Shown in pieces: positions 34,188 to 46,372 of a DNA stretch of 64,000 nt. The stretch comes from Hysterangium stoloniferum. Its lineage: Eukaryota > Basidiomycota > Agaricomycetes > Hysterangiales > Hysterangiaceae. The notes under the pieces are model-generated. The model worked only from the letters and a program-made list of their open reading frames with translations. It was not told the origin of the DNA and made no database searches. How positions within the stretch are numbered: the stretch's first letter is position 1; each line of letters opens with the position of its first letter. The DNA lies in NCBI GenBank assembly GCA_015178975.1, contig WHVD01000001.1:3162001-3226000 (forward strand), written 5' to 3'. The translations under genes and the position numbers were made by a program.

Positions 34188-35765
34188 TCAGGTTCTTGAT
34201 ATCTTAATGTAGAAACCTGCAGATTCCTCTATGTCTGGGACAGGAACACGGGGTCCAAACTGAACGTCAAAGCACTGTCTGAAGGTAGCATCCTCGAGCA
34301 TCCAGTCCCATTCCTCCCGGGTGAAAGAGTCAATGTGCCTGAGGCGTTCGTGTTCCATTATTCTTTTGATGAGATATTGGTTCTCAGATACATCAATTCC
34401 ATGAATAATGAAACCCCCTTCCAACTGAAGGAGAAGCTTCAGCTTGAGGAGAGAGTTGACTACTGTATTTGCAACGTAACGCTATAACATCGACGATAAT
34501 CTTATTATGTGTGAGCTTGATGTCTTTAAGTAGACGTACGCTGTCATGAGGGGTACTGCTCTGCATGTACCAACTCTGATAAGGAATATGAAGTTGTTGA
34601 AGGCTTGGGACAGCCTCAACACAACAATGAAATATCTCCAAATCCATCTCAATGACATTGAAGACACATAAGGAAGTCATTGCTTGGAGGTTGGGTAAGC
34701 ATTTCGCTGTGACTGAACATTTCAAGTACTGTATTTGTTGAGCATTATCCAAAGCAAACCAGTCGCAAAGAGGCTTGGCATAGGAACGGAAACGATCAAG
34801 TACCAGGGAACGAAGTCGAGACACGGTCTGTGGCTTAAAACATGACCCGCCATCATCAGTGAGAAGTCGGAGACGTTCGAGGTTTGGATGCTTGTGGAGA
34901 AAGGTTGTGAATTGATTCTCGTCCCTTGCATTGTGGAGATAGCTGCTCTCTGTAGAAGGGAATAGGCAAATATGCCCTTCAAGTGATAATTCAACAAGGG
35001 AAGGCCAATATGCATGTTGGAAGATGACCACACTGTCAAAGTGGTCGTCATCCATCCTAAAAGCAAGCCGTAGATGCTTCAATTTTGTCAATTGTATAAT
35101 CCAATCTCGAAAGAGATTATGCCATTTATCATCTTGCCAAGGGACATTATCGATGGTTAGGCCAAGCGTCGTAACATTGGGAAGATTCGCTAACTGATTG
35201 TTTAAAAGGGTCATTCACAATGGCAAGTTTGAACGGGTTATGTTGGGCTTACTGGCAGAATAGGCTCGAGTTTTACAGGCATCCACAGAGTCACCCCAAG
35301 AACTATTAAAGGTGAGTCCTGTCTCAAGCCAAAATAGAATTCATCAATATCGTTTCGTTGCTCAAGGCTAATGGACAGCGATTTGAAGGTATGTGCAAGG
35401 GGTAGGTCCTCACTCCATCGAAAACAGCGCAGACGTGTCATACACTTTATGGCAGTAGCGAGTAACGACACACATTCATCGTAGAACTCTCGTTTACTGA
35501 GTGGATGATTTGAAAAAATGGTATGATAGCTTCGCAGGTATCCTCATCAAATAATTCGAGTGTCCGAATTCTCACAGCGAGATTGGGGTCCGAAGTAATT
35601 CTTTTCCATACATCCATTCGGAGGGTCGCACCGAATGTGGTTATTGAGAAACTCTGGGATGATTATGCGGTGAAAGACCTTTGATGTCAGTGCCAAACTT
35701 AGGAGATCACGACGCTGCTCGATATGAGAGACAATAATAACGACGACTTCTTCGGGATGAGTGAA
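34188..35765 (-). pseudogene. F-box/LRR-type protein gene, frameshifted
   Basis: On the minus strand, 35765-35580 encodes EEVVVIIVSHIEQRRDLLSL and ALTSKVFHRIIIPEFLNNH, typical of the start of basidiomycete F-box-like proteins. The continuation RMDVWKRITSDPNLAVRIRTLEL lies in another frame near 35600. SLLATAIKCMTRLRCFRWS (35471-35290) is in a third frame. The leucine-rich part LANLPNVTTLGLTIDNVPWQ to NKIIVDVIALR covers 35214-34480, and a last segment HIDSFTREEWDWMLEDATFR lies in a different frame to 34188. At least three frame changes and no coherent set of introns resolve it, so it is most likely a pseudogene. F-box proteins are substrate adaptors of SCF ubiquitin ligases. Confidence 0.65.
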
Positions 35766-37532
35766 AAGTGAATCATTACACTTGGGTGCTTGTGTTAATG
35801 GACATGTTTCCGGTGCGAGGAGTGTGTCTGAAGTATTTCCGTTCCGTAACGCTATCTGTGAGCCAGCACTGGATGCTGTCGGGGTGGCAATTGCACCATG
35901 TTAGAATGATAAAGGGGTTAACTATAGACCCACAATGGTACACAACACGTCGTCTTCTTCCTCGGCCATCCCGGATTTTGGAACGGTCTGAATCTTCGAA
36001 GGAGTCGTTCTATAGACTCTTCTAGATAAGATAGTTTTTAGTTATGTTTTTATGTATAAAAGGAGGCCCAAATCCTTGAATAAATCACTCAATTTTACAA
36101 CAATCAACAGAAGCAATTTTTTTTTCATAATAAAGGACAGATAATAGCCTTAGGGTGAAACAGAGTAAATCTAAAAGTATCATTACTGAAATCTCTATGG
36201 GTATTCGCCGGCAATGAGACCTCATTCCCCCGGTGGCGTCGAAGAGGCCGTGTTCACTGTTCAACCCATCCCCTTCGCCATTTAAAATGTTGTCTTCACC
36301 ATTCAAACTGCAATCTTTGCCATTGACAGATCCTCATCAGGATTGTGATCACCGTAATTTTGATTGCCATTTGTGGCTGCGTCTTCGTGCGGGTGATTGT
36401 CACTTGTAGCCACTGATTGAGAACACAGGCTTAAAGGGCTGTTGGCTAAGCAGTACCTGCAAGTTGCAACATGTACCAAAGCAACATCGTATCAAGGCGG
36501 GATCACATTCATTTGAACGGTTTCGGGGGTCTGGTAGACTCCTACTGATCGCAAATATCTAAATGAAAATTTCCTTCTATAGCCTTAATTCAGATTTGCG
36601 TTAACCCTCTCTCTCCCTTTCTGATATCCCTCACGATTTATGTCTCTTTCTTACAATTATTACCCCCTACCATCAGATATCGTCACCAATAAGAACAGAG
36701 ATGTTGTAGATCCGCTTTTCACCCCCTCCCAGCACTTGTTAAACCATCACTGTAATCCGGTTATTGTCGGCAAGTAACTACGCCTCCTAAATTTGGATTG
36801 GCAAAATGAACTTGAAAGTAGATCGCCTAGATTGACGTTGGACATTTGCACATTGCACACTCTCTCCGGCATGGGATAATTCCGTCCAATCATTTCAACG
36901 TTCCTGACCAGTCCTAAATCCTGTATGTTATTTACTAATACCCCCTTTTTATTTTTTATTTTTTATTTCAATTTTTATCTGTTAGGGTCCACGATAATAC
37001 ATACGAGGCTAATAAATCATTTATCATCTGAGAAGTGAGGGTACTTTGCATTGGCTTAATACCCCTTTAATATTGCACTTCCTGATATCGACATCACTAC
37101 CCTGTCGAATGTAGCATGCCGCAACCTCCTTATATATACGTGCTTCGCGATCGGTACGCATACCATGCGGGTGTACATGGGACTTTAACTGGACCGTACT
37201 TTTCCGCAATCTTAAGCAGAGACTGCCTTGCAATTCCTATCAGCCATGTACCCCGTGTGGTCCCGAATGGTCAACAAACAGCAATTCTCACTAAGCTCTA
37301 GTATGTCCGTTGGATCCATTAAGGTAAAAACGATTGACGGATTGGAAAAGAGAATCCAGCTAGACAAACTGCGCTGAAAGTCTCTGGATTTACTCGTACT
37401 GCCACAGAAACCGCCTATAAAACCTGCAAGAAGGCAAAACTTGAACTCCATCGTGTTCTTTGTCCTACGCCTTTGCTCTTTAAATTTACTTCCCTCTTGA
37501 CGAGGTCTACATTTATAAGTTTTAAATTTTCA
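35766..37532. other. Intergenic stretch without a supported gene
   Basis: This stretch is AT-rich. A minus-strand frame at 36306-36085 contains RRIPIEISVMILLDL, reminiscent of an F-box start, but it is too short to call. T-rich tracts lie near 36945-36980. Confidence 0.4.
37212..37451 (-). CDS. Possible small secreted protein, low confidence
   Basis: A 79-codon frame begins MEFKFCLLAGFIGGFCGSTS, resembling a signal peptide with an early cysteine. The remainder (MDPTDILELSENCC and a C-terminal DRNCKAVSA) is not recognised. Its Met is 81 bp from the divergent lysozyme Met at 37533. It may be chance. Confidence 0.25.
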   Translation of the reverse strand: MEFKFCLLAGFIGGFCGSTSKSRDFQRSLSSWILFSNPSIVFTLMDPTDILELSENCCLLTIRDHTGYMADRNCKAVSA

Positions 37533-38351
37533 ATGAAGTTTGTTTCACTGCTTTTCTTCGCCATTCTCTCAGCGCAGGCCGCACCCCTTTTCAAAGGCGA
37601 TGCGACTAGTAAGCTATGCGAATTAATAATCCCTAGAAGTTAGCACTAACCATTTGATGGCGATATAGGAACCATAACGACTCATACGACGGAGGATCCG
37701 ACTATAGTAGGGAGGGGTCTCACAGCTGCGGAAGCTAGCGTCATAGCAGCCAGACAGAGCCTTGCGGCGAAGTCATCTGCGGCAGCCGCCAAGCCCACAG
37801 CGAAAGCGGCCGCGCCACCTCCAAAGCCTGCCGCCCCTTCTGCTGGTAAATGCGCTCCCTCATCCACAGCGCTGAATGCAGCGACAGTGAGCCTCATCAA
37901 GCATTTCGAGGGGTTTGTCTCGAAGCCCGCCCCAGACCCCATCGGCTTGCCGACTGTAGGATTTGGACACCTTTGCAAGACAAAAAATTGTGGAGAGGTC
38001 CCATTCAGCTTTCCGTTGTCACAGGCTTCGGCCAGCACGCTCCTCAATACCGATGCAAAAACGTTCGTCAATTGTCTCCATGGCATGATCAAGAACTCGG
38101 TGAAGCTGAACGACAATCAATTCGGCGCGTTGACCTCGTTCGCATTTAACCTCGGTTGTGGTGCGGTGCAGTCATCCACCATGCTGAAACGTTTGAATGC
38201 GGGGGAAAGTCCCGATACTGTCGCCGCGCAAGAGATGCCCAAGTTTAATCATGCGGGGGGGAAAGTGCTGCAGGGTCTGACTACTCGCCGTACTGCAGAG
38301 GTCGCTCTATTCAAGACGGCTTCCAATACAATCGCTCACCCACTGTGCTAA
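37533..38351 (+). CDS. GH24 (phage-type) lysozyme, secreted
   Basis: Two exons (37533-37608 and 37669-38351) joined by a 60-bp GTAAGC..TAG intron give about 252 residues. Residues 1-17 form a signal peptide (MKFVSLLFFAILSAQAA). Residues 30-85 are a low-complexity alanine/lysine/proline linker. The catalytic domain begins near residue 97. Its GH24 landmarks are HFEGFVSKP with presumed catalytic Glu106, then Asp115 and Thr121 in APDPIGLPTVGFGHLC, and later NDNQFGALTSFAFNLGCG. GH24 enzymes cleave peptidoglycan. In mushrooms such secreted lysozymes probably act on bacteria, as food or competitors, and the family is thought to derive from bacteria or phages by transfer. The linker-plus-domain layout is normal and the gene looks intact. 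Confidence 0.9.
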
Positions 38352-39168
38352 TTTGATGTAAGACGTTTCCTTATCTCATTTACTTTCTTGTTGCCAATTA
38401 CAAGCTATTTTCTTATCTAGGAGTGATGGGGAATGTTTACACTGGCTCGAAGCCGCCTCTCGCATCGTACTCTTTCAAGGAGTTGCATACAATGATGACT
38501 TTTGTGAGATAGACTTGGTTGAGTGATCTTTCGTAACGGCAGCCTGTTCTTCGTAATAGACTACATGATAATACAATAAGTTTGTGGTAACAAAAAGTGC
38601 TACTCGTAGAAACATGTTAAATGTGTGTCCAGTCACTAAGGAACCAGATAAGGAACTAGATAAGGAACTATGGTCGTCACTCTGCTTCTTGATCGCCGCC
38701 CTATGAGGCGCAAGTCTTCTGGCCCTGGACTGGTTCTTTCGGCCTCCGATCAAGCCCTTCGCGCGTCCTTTTTGTTGCCTTGAGATATCTCGTCAGATTT
38801 ACGCGTCCAATAATTTTCAAAGAGTTGCCCACCACCCTTGACGGATGTATGGGTCACGATGATCGACGATTGTGACATGCCGCGGGTGGACTAAACAATT
38901 TGATGATTTTACCGTAGATACCACACCAATTATATGCGCAGAGGTTCAGCTAATCAATATTGCCTGCGACAACTTATCTTATGGCGTCGTGTGAATACAA
39001 CGGTACTGCTCTCAGAAATAAGTTATCACTTCATCGGTATACAGCCGAAATGAATAAACGGATCCCTTCCATGATGCGATGTATGGAACTAGATACTGTG
39101 GGCGCCTGTACGGTTAGCGCTCATTCTTAACATTACCCTTCTCCTCGCGACTTCTCCCTCAGGTATCG
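38352..39168. other. Intergenic region
   Basis: 817 bp with no credible gene on either strand. A minus-strand frame at 38753-38475 lacks any family feature. GAACCAGATAAGGAACTAGATAAGGAAC near 38640-38667 is a short direct repeat. Confidence 0.6.
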
Positions 39169-40626
39169 ATGCATATCCTACCCCCTACGCTCATTACCCT
39201 TTTCGCACTTTTACCACTAGCTTACGCCGGCGGCCCAACCAACAAGAACTCAGACGGATCATGTTCGCAGAGCAATAACCAGCTTCAACTCGGAACGTAC
39301 CAGCTCACGAGTGACTGTGCCGATACAAACTTCTGTAATGACGCAGGTCGTTGTGTTGCTAAAGGCTGTCGTCGAGACGAATTCCCTCTCGGTTATCCAC
39401 AAGGCGCGCAATTACCTCCACGTTGCAGATCCGACGAGTTCTGCCCCGATGAGGGGGACAAGTGTCAATCATTATTACCGGTTGGAAGCCCGTGCCAGTT
39501 GAACAGAGATGGTGAGATGCAAGCCAATCCCATTTTCAGTTCTATCTGACACGTATATTAGACGAGTGTGCGCCGCCTCCCAATTTCCGTCAATTGGCCG
39601 ATAAGAACACCAACCACAACGGAAGTGTTTGTATCAATTTCCAGTGCATGTATGTGCAATATCATTTTACAACCGTGTATCTGCTAAGACAGCCACACAA
39701 GGTGGTCTAATGTCACTCTGGGGCAGCCTTGCCTGGTTGAGCAGATGCCCTACACTGCATACGGTACCGGAAACTTTGAGTTCATCTACGTCGTCTCTCG
39801 GTAAAACCAACTCTCGCTTGTTACTTCGAGGCTATATTAAAATCATCGTAGGGGAAATTGCATACCGGATCTATACTGTGATGCAGCCCAGAAAATTTGC
39901 ATGAAAGAAAAACAATTCGGCGCAGCGTGCACAGCCGACAAGGAGTAAGCTATACCATCTCTTTTGACGTCCAATCCTCAGCTTGTGCCAGATGTGAATC
40001 GAACAACTGTCTGGAAAACCTTACATGTGGTGTTGTACCTTCGGCCCCAAAACACTTTGGTATTTGGGTGTACATTGTTGTTGGTTTAGGACTTCTTTTC
40101 GGTGTGCCAACTATTGACATCAACCTGAAGTATTACGCTTAATTATTCTCTTTTTATAGGAATGGTGGGAACATTGGTCGTTTTGTATATGTTCCACAGG
40201 AAAACTCGTGAAGTGGAGCGTGAGAAGCGAACGCAGTACTGGCGTGAACAGGTAGGATTGATTCTCTCGTCTCCCTAGATAACCTACGTACTCATTATTT
40301 TTATCCTTTAGAATGCTTTCCGTCAAAATATTTTGCAAATGAGGGATACTGCCAAAGCTTCGTTGCTGTCATTGTCTCTACACGGAAGTGACACGCCTCG
40401 TTCCACCGTTTACCGTGACAACGGAAGGGAGCAAACAACTTCGGAAGAGAGTGCGGTCCCAATGATGAGTAGGCGCCCGGTGACGGGCAACAGCTTCGTC
40501 ACAAATACCCGGGACGACGATAGTATTCACGGTGAAACACCAATGCTATTGCCAGCAGACCAGGAAGGTGGTGGATGGGGTGACCGTTTACCTGCGGGAC
40601 GCAAACCATTCCAAGGCCGAAGGTGA
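39169..40626 (+). CDS. Single-pass membrane protein with cysteine-rich ectodomain
   Basis: Seven exons: 39169-39511, 39562-39649, 39693-39800, 39852-39944, 39992-40101, 40160-40251 and 40312-40626, with in-phase GT-AG introns. They give about 382 residues. A signal peptide (MHILPPTLITLFALLPLAYA) is followed by roughly 240 residues rich in paired cysteines (DCADTNFCNDAGRCVAKGC, CRSDEFCPDEGDKC, CIPDLYCDAAQKIC, CESNNCLENLTC), resembling EGF or Dickkopf-type cysteine-rich modules. Then comes one membrane segment (IWVYIVVGLGLLFG..) and a basic cytoplasmic start (YMFHRKTREVEREKRTQYW) with a serine-rich tail. The topology suggests a surface receptor or sensor with a cytoplasmic tail. I recall this architecture as a conserved hypothetical protein in basidiomycetes. 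Ligand and role are unknown. Confidence 0.8.
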
Positions 40627-40820
40627 TTGATTGCTCAATGTCGGGGTCGGAATTATGGACGAAATATTCAGGACCTTTTCTCTCTTCTTAATCTGTTTTT
40701 GAACATAGCTTTCGTGCCGTACATTAGAGTTCTTGTTCTTTGCTGCAAGAGCCCCGAGATGATTAAATCTTCATTACGTAATTGAAAGCCGGGTCCGGGT
40801 GATAACTTTGGTAACTAACA

Positions 40821-41887
40821 ATGACCTCGCAGCGGAGCCATGGCTCGCATAGACCGCTCTCGTCTTTGTCGCAGGTTGCCTCCCCTATTGAAGAAGATCT
40901 CTCTAAGCCATTTGCATGGGAAGAGCAGGTCACGTCAACGTCCGTTCCATCTGGATGGAAAGGCAAGGGAAAACAACTCGCAGTAGATGATGAGGATGAA
41001 GACGACGATGAAGACGACGACGAAGACGACGAAGACGATGCAGAGACTATTAACGGTGATTCTGCGCTACGACGACGTGTTTCGTATCCACCCGTGGCCG
41101 AGGACGACCTGGAGTCGCGTAAGATCGAAGAGGTGCGGTCTGAGCTTGTCAACGTCATCTTTCCTTATAAAATAGTGTGCTTATTCCTGCAGAATCTAAA
41201 GCGTTGGGAGACATTGGAGAAGCAACGTCGGAAGAAAGCACGAGAATCCCGCCTGAACACGCACAGGAAGGCCGATTCTATTTCATCGACTTTTGCCATC
41301 AGCGATGTCGGCAGACGGGCCAGTCAGCTGTGGACCCGCGACAAGGCACGTCAAGACCGTCTAAACCCCCACCAGGTCCTCGAAGGCTCTGAAGACTCCT
41401 CTGCCACGACCATGGCCCCTCCCTCTGCATCCTCGCCCAACCAAACCCCGCGATCGTCCATCACTGTCACCGACGACCCTTTCAAGTCCGCACACGAGAA
41501 CCCATTCGAGAACCCGCAGTATGCCGTAGATGTGGATTCTGCTGCCAGTCTTAGTACACCACTACCCGGGACACAGACGTCGACTGCGCGAGCGGATGGC
41601 ATGGGCATTGCTGCTGCGGTGGGCAAGGGCAAGGGCAAATACCCCGGACCGCCTCAGCCGCTGGATCTGCCCGTCCGTGTTGACACGCCGGTAGACCATG
41701 TGGCACAGAGAGGAGAACTGGAAGTCGAGGGCGGTGGACGACCGCGTGCTTGGTGGACGGAGTGGTTGTGTGGTTGTCATGAGGAGGGGGACGAGCAGGT
41801 ATGTTTTTCTTTCGTTTTGCTTGTAAAATCCGCATCTTATTCTTACTGTTGTGATAATAGGCTGCCCGCACGAATCCCATGGAATAG
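40821..41887 (+). CDS. Conserved hypothetical protein, acidic and low-complexity
   Basis: Three exons: 40821-41132, 41193-41798 and 41861-41887, separated by a 60-bp GTGCGG..CAG intron and a 62-bp GTATGT..TAG intron, give about 314 residues. Residues 55-75 are a nearly pure Asp/Glu run. A basic helix-like segment NLKRWETLEKQRRKKARES follows at about 105-123 and is the part most likely to be conserved. The rest is serine/proline-rich with a C-terminal WWTEWLCGCHE and the short last exon ending NPME. No membrane segment or enzyme motif is seen. It ends 337 bp from the convergent NIPA gene. That spacer holds nothing else. Function unknown. Confidence 0.7.
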
Positions 41888-42224
41888 CATTGTTGTCTAC
41901 GTCATTATCCATTTTTAGCATTTTCTTTATCACTCGCATTATCATACGGACGGACAGCTTCATTGCCGCTTCTGAAGTAATTATCTTGACCTCTCACCCC
42001 ATACCATTATGATTTGCAATCCCACTCGTCCTTGTAGAGCGATAATTTTCTTTGCATCACACGTCCTGTGTTTCTACCTCAATGTGCATCATTAGTTGAA
42101 TTGCAACGATGGAGGCTACTACCACCATAACCACAAGTAATATAAGAAATGATACATCAGTAGGGGAAAGTCTTCCGTTTTATCCCAAATATCAATAAAA
42201 TAAATAAGATTGTGGGTATCACGA

Positions 42225-43976
42225 TCATGTCCCAGCAGTCTTCCAATCTCCAAACTCATCTTCCACCTGGGTTTGGCTCTGCGAGCCAGATGCTGCCTCA
42301 ATATCGCCATCCTCTTCGGCTCCATGCATCAGCCCAGTGCGCTCGCCTTCTGGCTTCTCGAGCCCGTCCGACGGCTTATGCGATTCCCGCCGACGTGTGT
42401 GTGGCTTGGCATCATCGCCCGCTTCGTCATCATCACTGTCATCTCCGAGCTGCCAAACCACCTCTTCTTCGCCCGGCTCACGTTGCCTTAGAGATTCTTC
42501 TTCACCCCCCTCGTCGCCTTCCTTCCTATTTTTAGATTTGCGTGTCCGAGAGGGTAAAGCTGAAAGGGCCGTGGGCTGCTGCTGCTGTGTCTTTTCTGGT
42601 TTTTTATTTGTGAGGAGTACGACACCTCCGATGAGTATCATGATAGAGACAAAAATTAAGAATAATGTCCACGGTTGATATGCGTCGACTGGGAATAGGT
42701 CTTTTGAGGACATGTAATGGGTAAGAGTGATGAACGTACCTTGATCGTTGAATATAAGGGAATTAAGGAATCCACTTGCCGTGTAGACGCCGTAAAAGAC
42801 CGGAACGACTAAAGTCGAGTCATACACACGCAGTCCGCGGTTTAGGCAGATAATTTGAAAAACGGCTGTGACACCGAGCAGAATAAATGTAACAATGGCC
42901 GCGGGATGACCGAACTAAGTAAGAAACTATGATGAATTATTGACCCGATAGAAAATGATCTGGAACATACCTGGTTCCCGGTATTTTGGTGGCTGAGGCT
43001 GCCTGAAATAAGCTTGACACTAGGGACTAAGCGTAAGCTAACCAGCAAAGAAACAGGAAGAAAAAGAGAATCATACCAGGATTTTGCAAATACTAGACAC
43101 CCACCCGCTAAACCACCTCCACAACATGCCCAGCCAATGCCCAACGTCCAAGCAATCTGCTTATCGTTCTTCGCCGCAGTCCAATGCTCCAACCATTCCC
43201 GGACCCATGTCAAGACAGCCTTATATTTACGGGCTATCCAAGTGAAGTATGGGGTCGGCCCCGCAAGTGGCTGCCTGGAGCCTGCACCAGCGGCAGCGAA
43301 TGGTGCAGACGAAAGATCACTGCGGGACGCGAGAACGGCGTCTAGTTGGCTGGTGCAGATATATAAAGCGCACAGTGCTAGACTCATGACAAGGAAGAAG
43401 ACGAGCCACCCGGCACGTCCCCACAGAGAGCTCAAACGAACGATGTCCATCTCATTTGCTAGACCGGAATTGAGAGAGCCAAAAAGGACGATGCCCACGA
43501 CACCAACGACGATAATTATCGTGCCCCATATATCTGTGGAAGTGACGGGCGTTCCAATAAGGACACTGGCGAAGAGGAAGTTGAAGATTAGGGATGTTGA
43601 GCCTAGTGGTGCCACATATTCGGCACGCATGAATTCTAAAGCTAATGTGCTGCCCACTAGCTGCGAGAGGCTTCAAGACCATAGTTAGATGTGTTTCTGG
43701 TATTCGATCAAGGGGTACTGACATGTACAGTAGCATACCGAGCAGCCAAAGGGGCCGCAGCCAATCGCGTGTGCGGGACGATTTAGGCAGCATGGCCTGT
43801 CGTGAATGGTCCAACTTGGTGATATTGAGACCGCCTGCGTTCATAACACTTGCCCCTAGGATGATTGAGAGACCAATAACAAAGGCTACGACTGGGTGCA
43901 TTGTAGGTGGTCTGGAAGCGGTGCCATCAGGGACAAGTGTTGCAGCCGGTGAAGCCTGGCTCGCAGTTGTATTCAT
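42225..43976 (-). CDS. NIPA-type magnesium transporter (DUF803)
   Basis: Five exons on the minus strand: 43723-43976, 43077-43670, 42971-43019, 42740-42914 and 42225-42688, giving about 511 residues. Family features include the first helix HPVVAFVIGLSIILGASVMN followed by AGGLNITKLDH, then QLVGSTLALEFMRAEYVAPL, GTPVTSTDIWGTIIIVVGV, FAKSCVKLISGSL, FGHPAAIVTFILLGVTAVFQ, NRGLRVYDSTLVVPVFYGVY and VDAYQPWTLFLIF. Eight or nine membrane helices fit a drug/metabolite-transporter fold. NIPA proteins move Mg2+ across cell or organelle membranes. An insertion of about 80 residues sits between helices in exon 2, and the C-terminal 120 residues are a charged cytoplasmic tail (polar, with EEES and DDSDDDE). 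Intact by inspection. Confidence 0.9.
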
Positions 43977-44544
43977 TTATATGTCGTGAACGTCGTGGGG
44001 GAGTATTGTGTGCAGCTCTTTATGAGAAGAGCGATGGGATCTGAGCGCAGACAGGATTGTTGTGTTTTATTATTTATAGTCTGAAACTGCCCGAGTGACG
44101 TATGTGTGACTGACTTGTTGGCGAGTATGTCATGACAACTCAGTCAAGACCATAAAATAGAAGATAAAATGACATTGTGTGTATTAAATATAAACAAAAG
44201 ATACTAAGTGGATGCAGGAGAAAATCTACACTAAAACAAGTGTTACATACAGGACCATACCAAGTTACAACCAGGATATGTTATGTATAGCTGTGAAGGG
44301 CTGAAGCTCGTAACTTCTTTGTGCTACCTGGGCTGATGACACTTGCCCCATCAGCACTTGCACAAGTACTTCCCAATGACTTCGTGGTTAACAAGAGAGT
44401 ACTGTGCAGGTTACTACCTACGCACGGATGCTTTTTCTGTGCGGACTTCCAATTATGTACAATCAAACATACAAGTCCATTGTTGGTCGCCCACTCACTG
44501 TGCCACCGAACTGGTGATTGCTTTAGAATCCCATTTTATATCGT
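43977..44544. other. Intergenic region between NIPA and F-box genes
   Basis: 568 bp holding the divergent upstream regions of both genes. No additional gene is supported. Short frames here lack family features. Confidence 0.6.
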
Positions 44545-46178
44545 ATGCACATGGATTCCCAGTCTGTACGACCCAAATTCCCAATAGAAACTTGGGTGGC
44601 CATTTTCTTAAACTTGACCCAAGTAGGCGATCTTTACAATGCTTCAATCACTTCTCGTTACATATATCAAGTCGTCAATCCGATTTTATACCGGCGGCTT
44701 TATTTGGATCCAAATCACTACTCTATCTACACGTTATCACGCCTACATAGTGATCCTGACTTGTGTCGGTATGTCAGGCAGCTGACATTCCTTCATCCTT
44801 CCCCGAGGAGTATTCCCGATCATATTGTCCAGGAATCTGAGGCTCTATATCACACACTCCCTATCCCTCCTGCCAATCTGCCTCTTCCTTTCGTCGATAT
44901 GCCTTGGTGCCCACTCGGTATGCCATTGCCTCCACGAACCGATATGGAGCGATTCAATGAAAACATGGATGTCTATACTCGTCCATTACACCATATCGTC
45001 CCAATGTTCATCAACCTAACTTCGTTACATATCGTGGGCGATTGGGTGTCTACCAACTTTTTGAGCTGTGTAGCACAGGTACGAAACCTTCTCACCCTGG
45101 ATGTAAGAGACTCGTTCATCGCTTCCAACCTTCAACCATGGGTTCCGCTTTCGGATCTGCCCCTTCGGGAACTCACAGTTTTAAGATGCAGGGTGAAGCC
45201 TTTTGGTGCAGAAAATCAGGCTGCAGTACACCTATGCAACGCATTCTTGTCCCGTTCCCCGAATTTAATCTCATTGGAAATTGATTCATTCTTGGCATGG
45301 GCGGCAGGTAACGTTTTATCCAACCTCCGCCCTCCTGCTTCCATAGCGAGTTTCTCCTGTTCTGGTGTGACCCCTCAAGATCCGCATAACACACTTCTAG
45401 GCCACACCTTGCTGGCGTTGCCAGCAGTAACGGCACTCAAGTTATCCCGTGCACCACGCGATTTCAGCACGCGTATTCCTGCAGATGCACTCAGAAATCT
45501 CACAAATGTGACAGGTCAAATGAAGTCTTTGATACTTTTTCTTGGAGCTCGCCGACCTTTGCAATATTTGACCATCACGGACCTGCCGTTCACTAGCGTT
45601 GGAGGAGTGGCGTGGGAATCGCAACTGATCCATTTTTTTGAAGTACTCCATCGCCAAAGCATAATACTTAAGGGGGTTGCTTTCAATATATCACACTGGA
45701 GTCAGGAGGTGCTTCTATGCATCTCCCAATTGTGGCAAGGTATCCAAGAGTTAAAGATACAATGCACAGACGGTCCGGGGGTGGACCAGGTTTGTCTTCT
45801 ATAAATTCAATCGATTTGTTCCTGATTTGTTTTGTTCAGAGTTTTCAAATTTCGTTTGGGCCTCATTATCTGCCCCGACTCTCAAAACTCGAGGTCCTGC
45901 ATATTTACAGCACATCCTCACTGTACAGCCATGGGACTCATCGTATCTCAAAAAAAGGGGTGAAAAATGTTGTTCAATACCCTCTGAGACTTACGAATGA
46001 AGAACGCGAAGATATCGCAGAGGCCCCAGTTCATTATCGAAGGTGGGAAAAAATATGCCCCTCCCTGCGAGAGGTGGCCTTTGATAGAGAGGTATGGTGG
46101 CGTCGAGCTACCACAGAACCTGGTGGTTGGTCATTCGTTAGGGATGTCATTCCGGCCTTGGTGCAAGAATCAAACTGA
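44545..46178 (+). CDS. F-box protein
   Basis: Two exons (44545-45789 and 45840-46178) with a 50-bp GTTTGT..CAG intron give about 527 residues. The N-terminal F-box spans roughly residues 10-50 (PKFPIETWVAIFLNLTQVGD, then SITSRYIYQVVNPILYRRLY). The rest has the loose leucine-rich pattern of basidiomycete F-box proteins, for example VRNLLTLDVRDSFIASNLQ and LPRLSKLEVLHIYSTSS. It ends with RWEKICPSLREVAFDREVWWR. Such proteins recruit substrates to SCF ubiquitin ligases; the target is unknown. It lies 194 bp from the convergent TCP11-like gene. The F-box pseudogene at 34188-35765 is a separate family member, not a recent copy. Confidence 0.85.
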
Positions 46179-46372
46179 AAGGAGTATCGAATAGGATAGT
46201 TGGCTTAAACATAGGCTTTGGAAAACGAGTGGCCTACTTTATCAAGAATCTTATCTTGTACTTTTATATCACCGAGTCGAAAACACCATCATAACATTGG
46301 ACTAATAAATTATGCATTACAAGGCGTATAGGCGAGTTGTCGCGGCGACTAATTGGATGTATATGGATGAAA

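Noticed and set aside
43014-43688. Plus-strand 224-codon frame
   Set aside because: It is antisense to NIPA exon 2, which has clear family motifs and splice sites.
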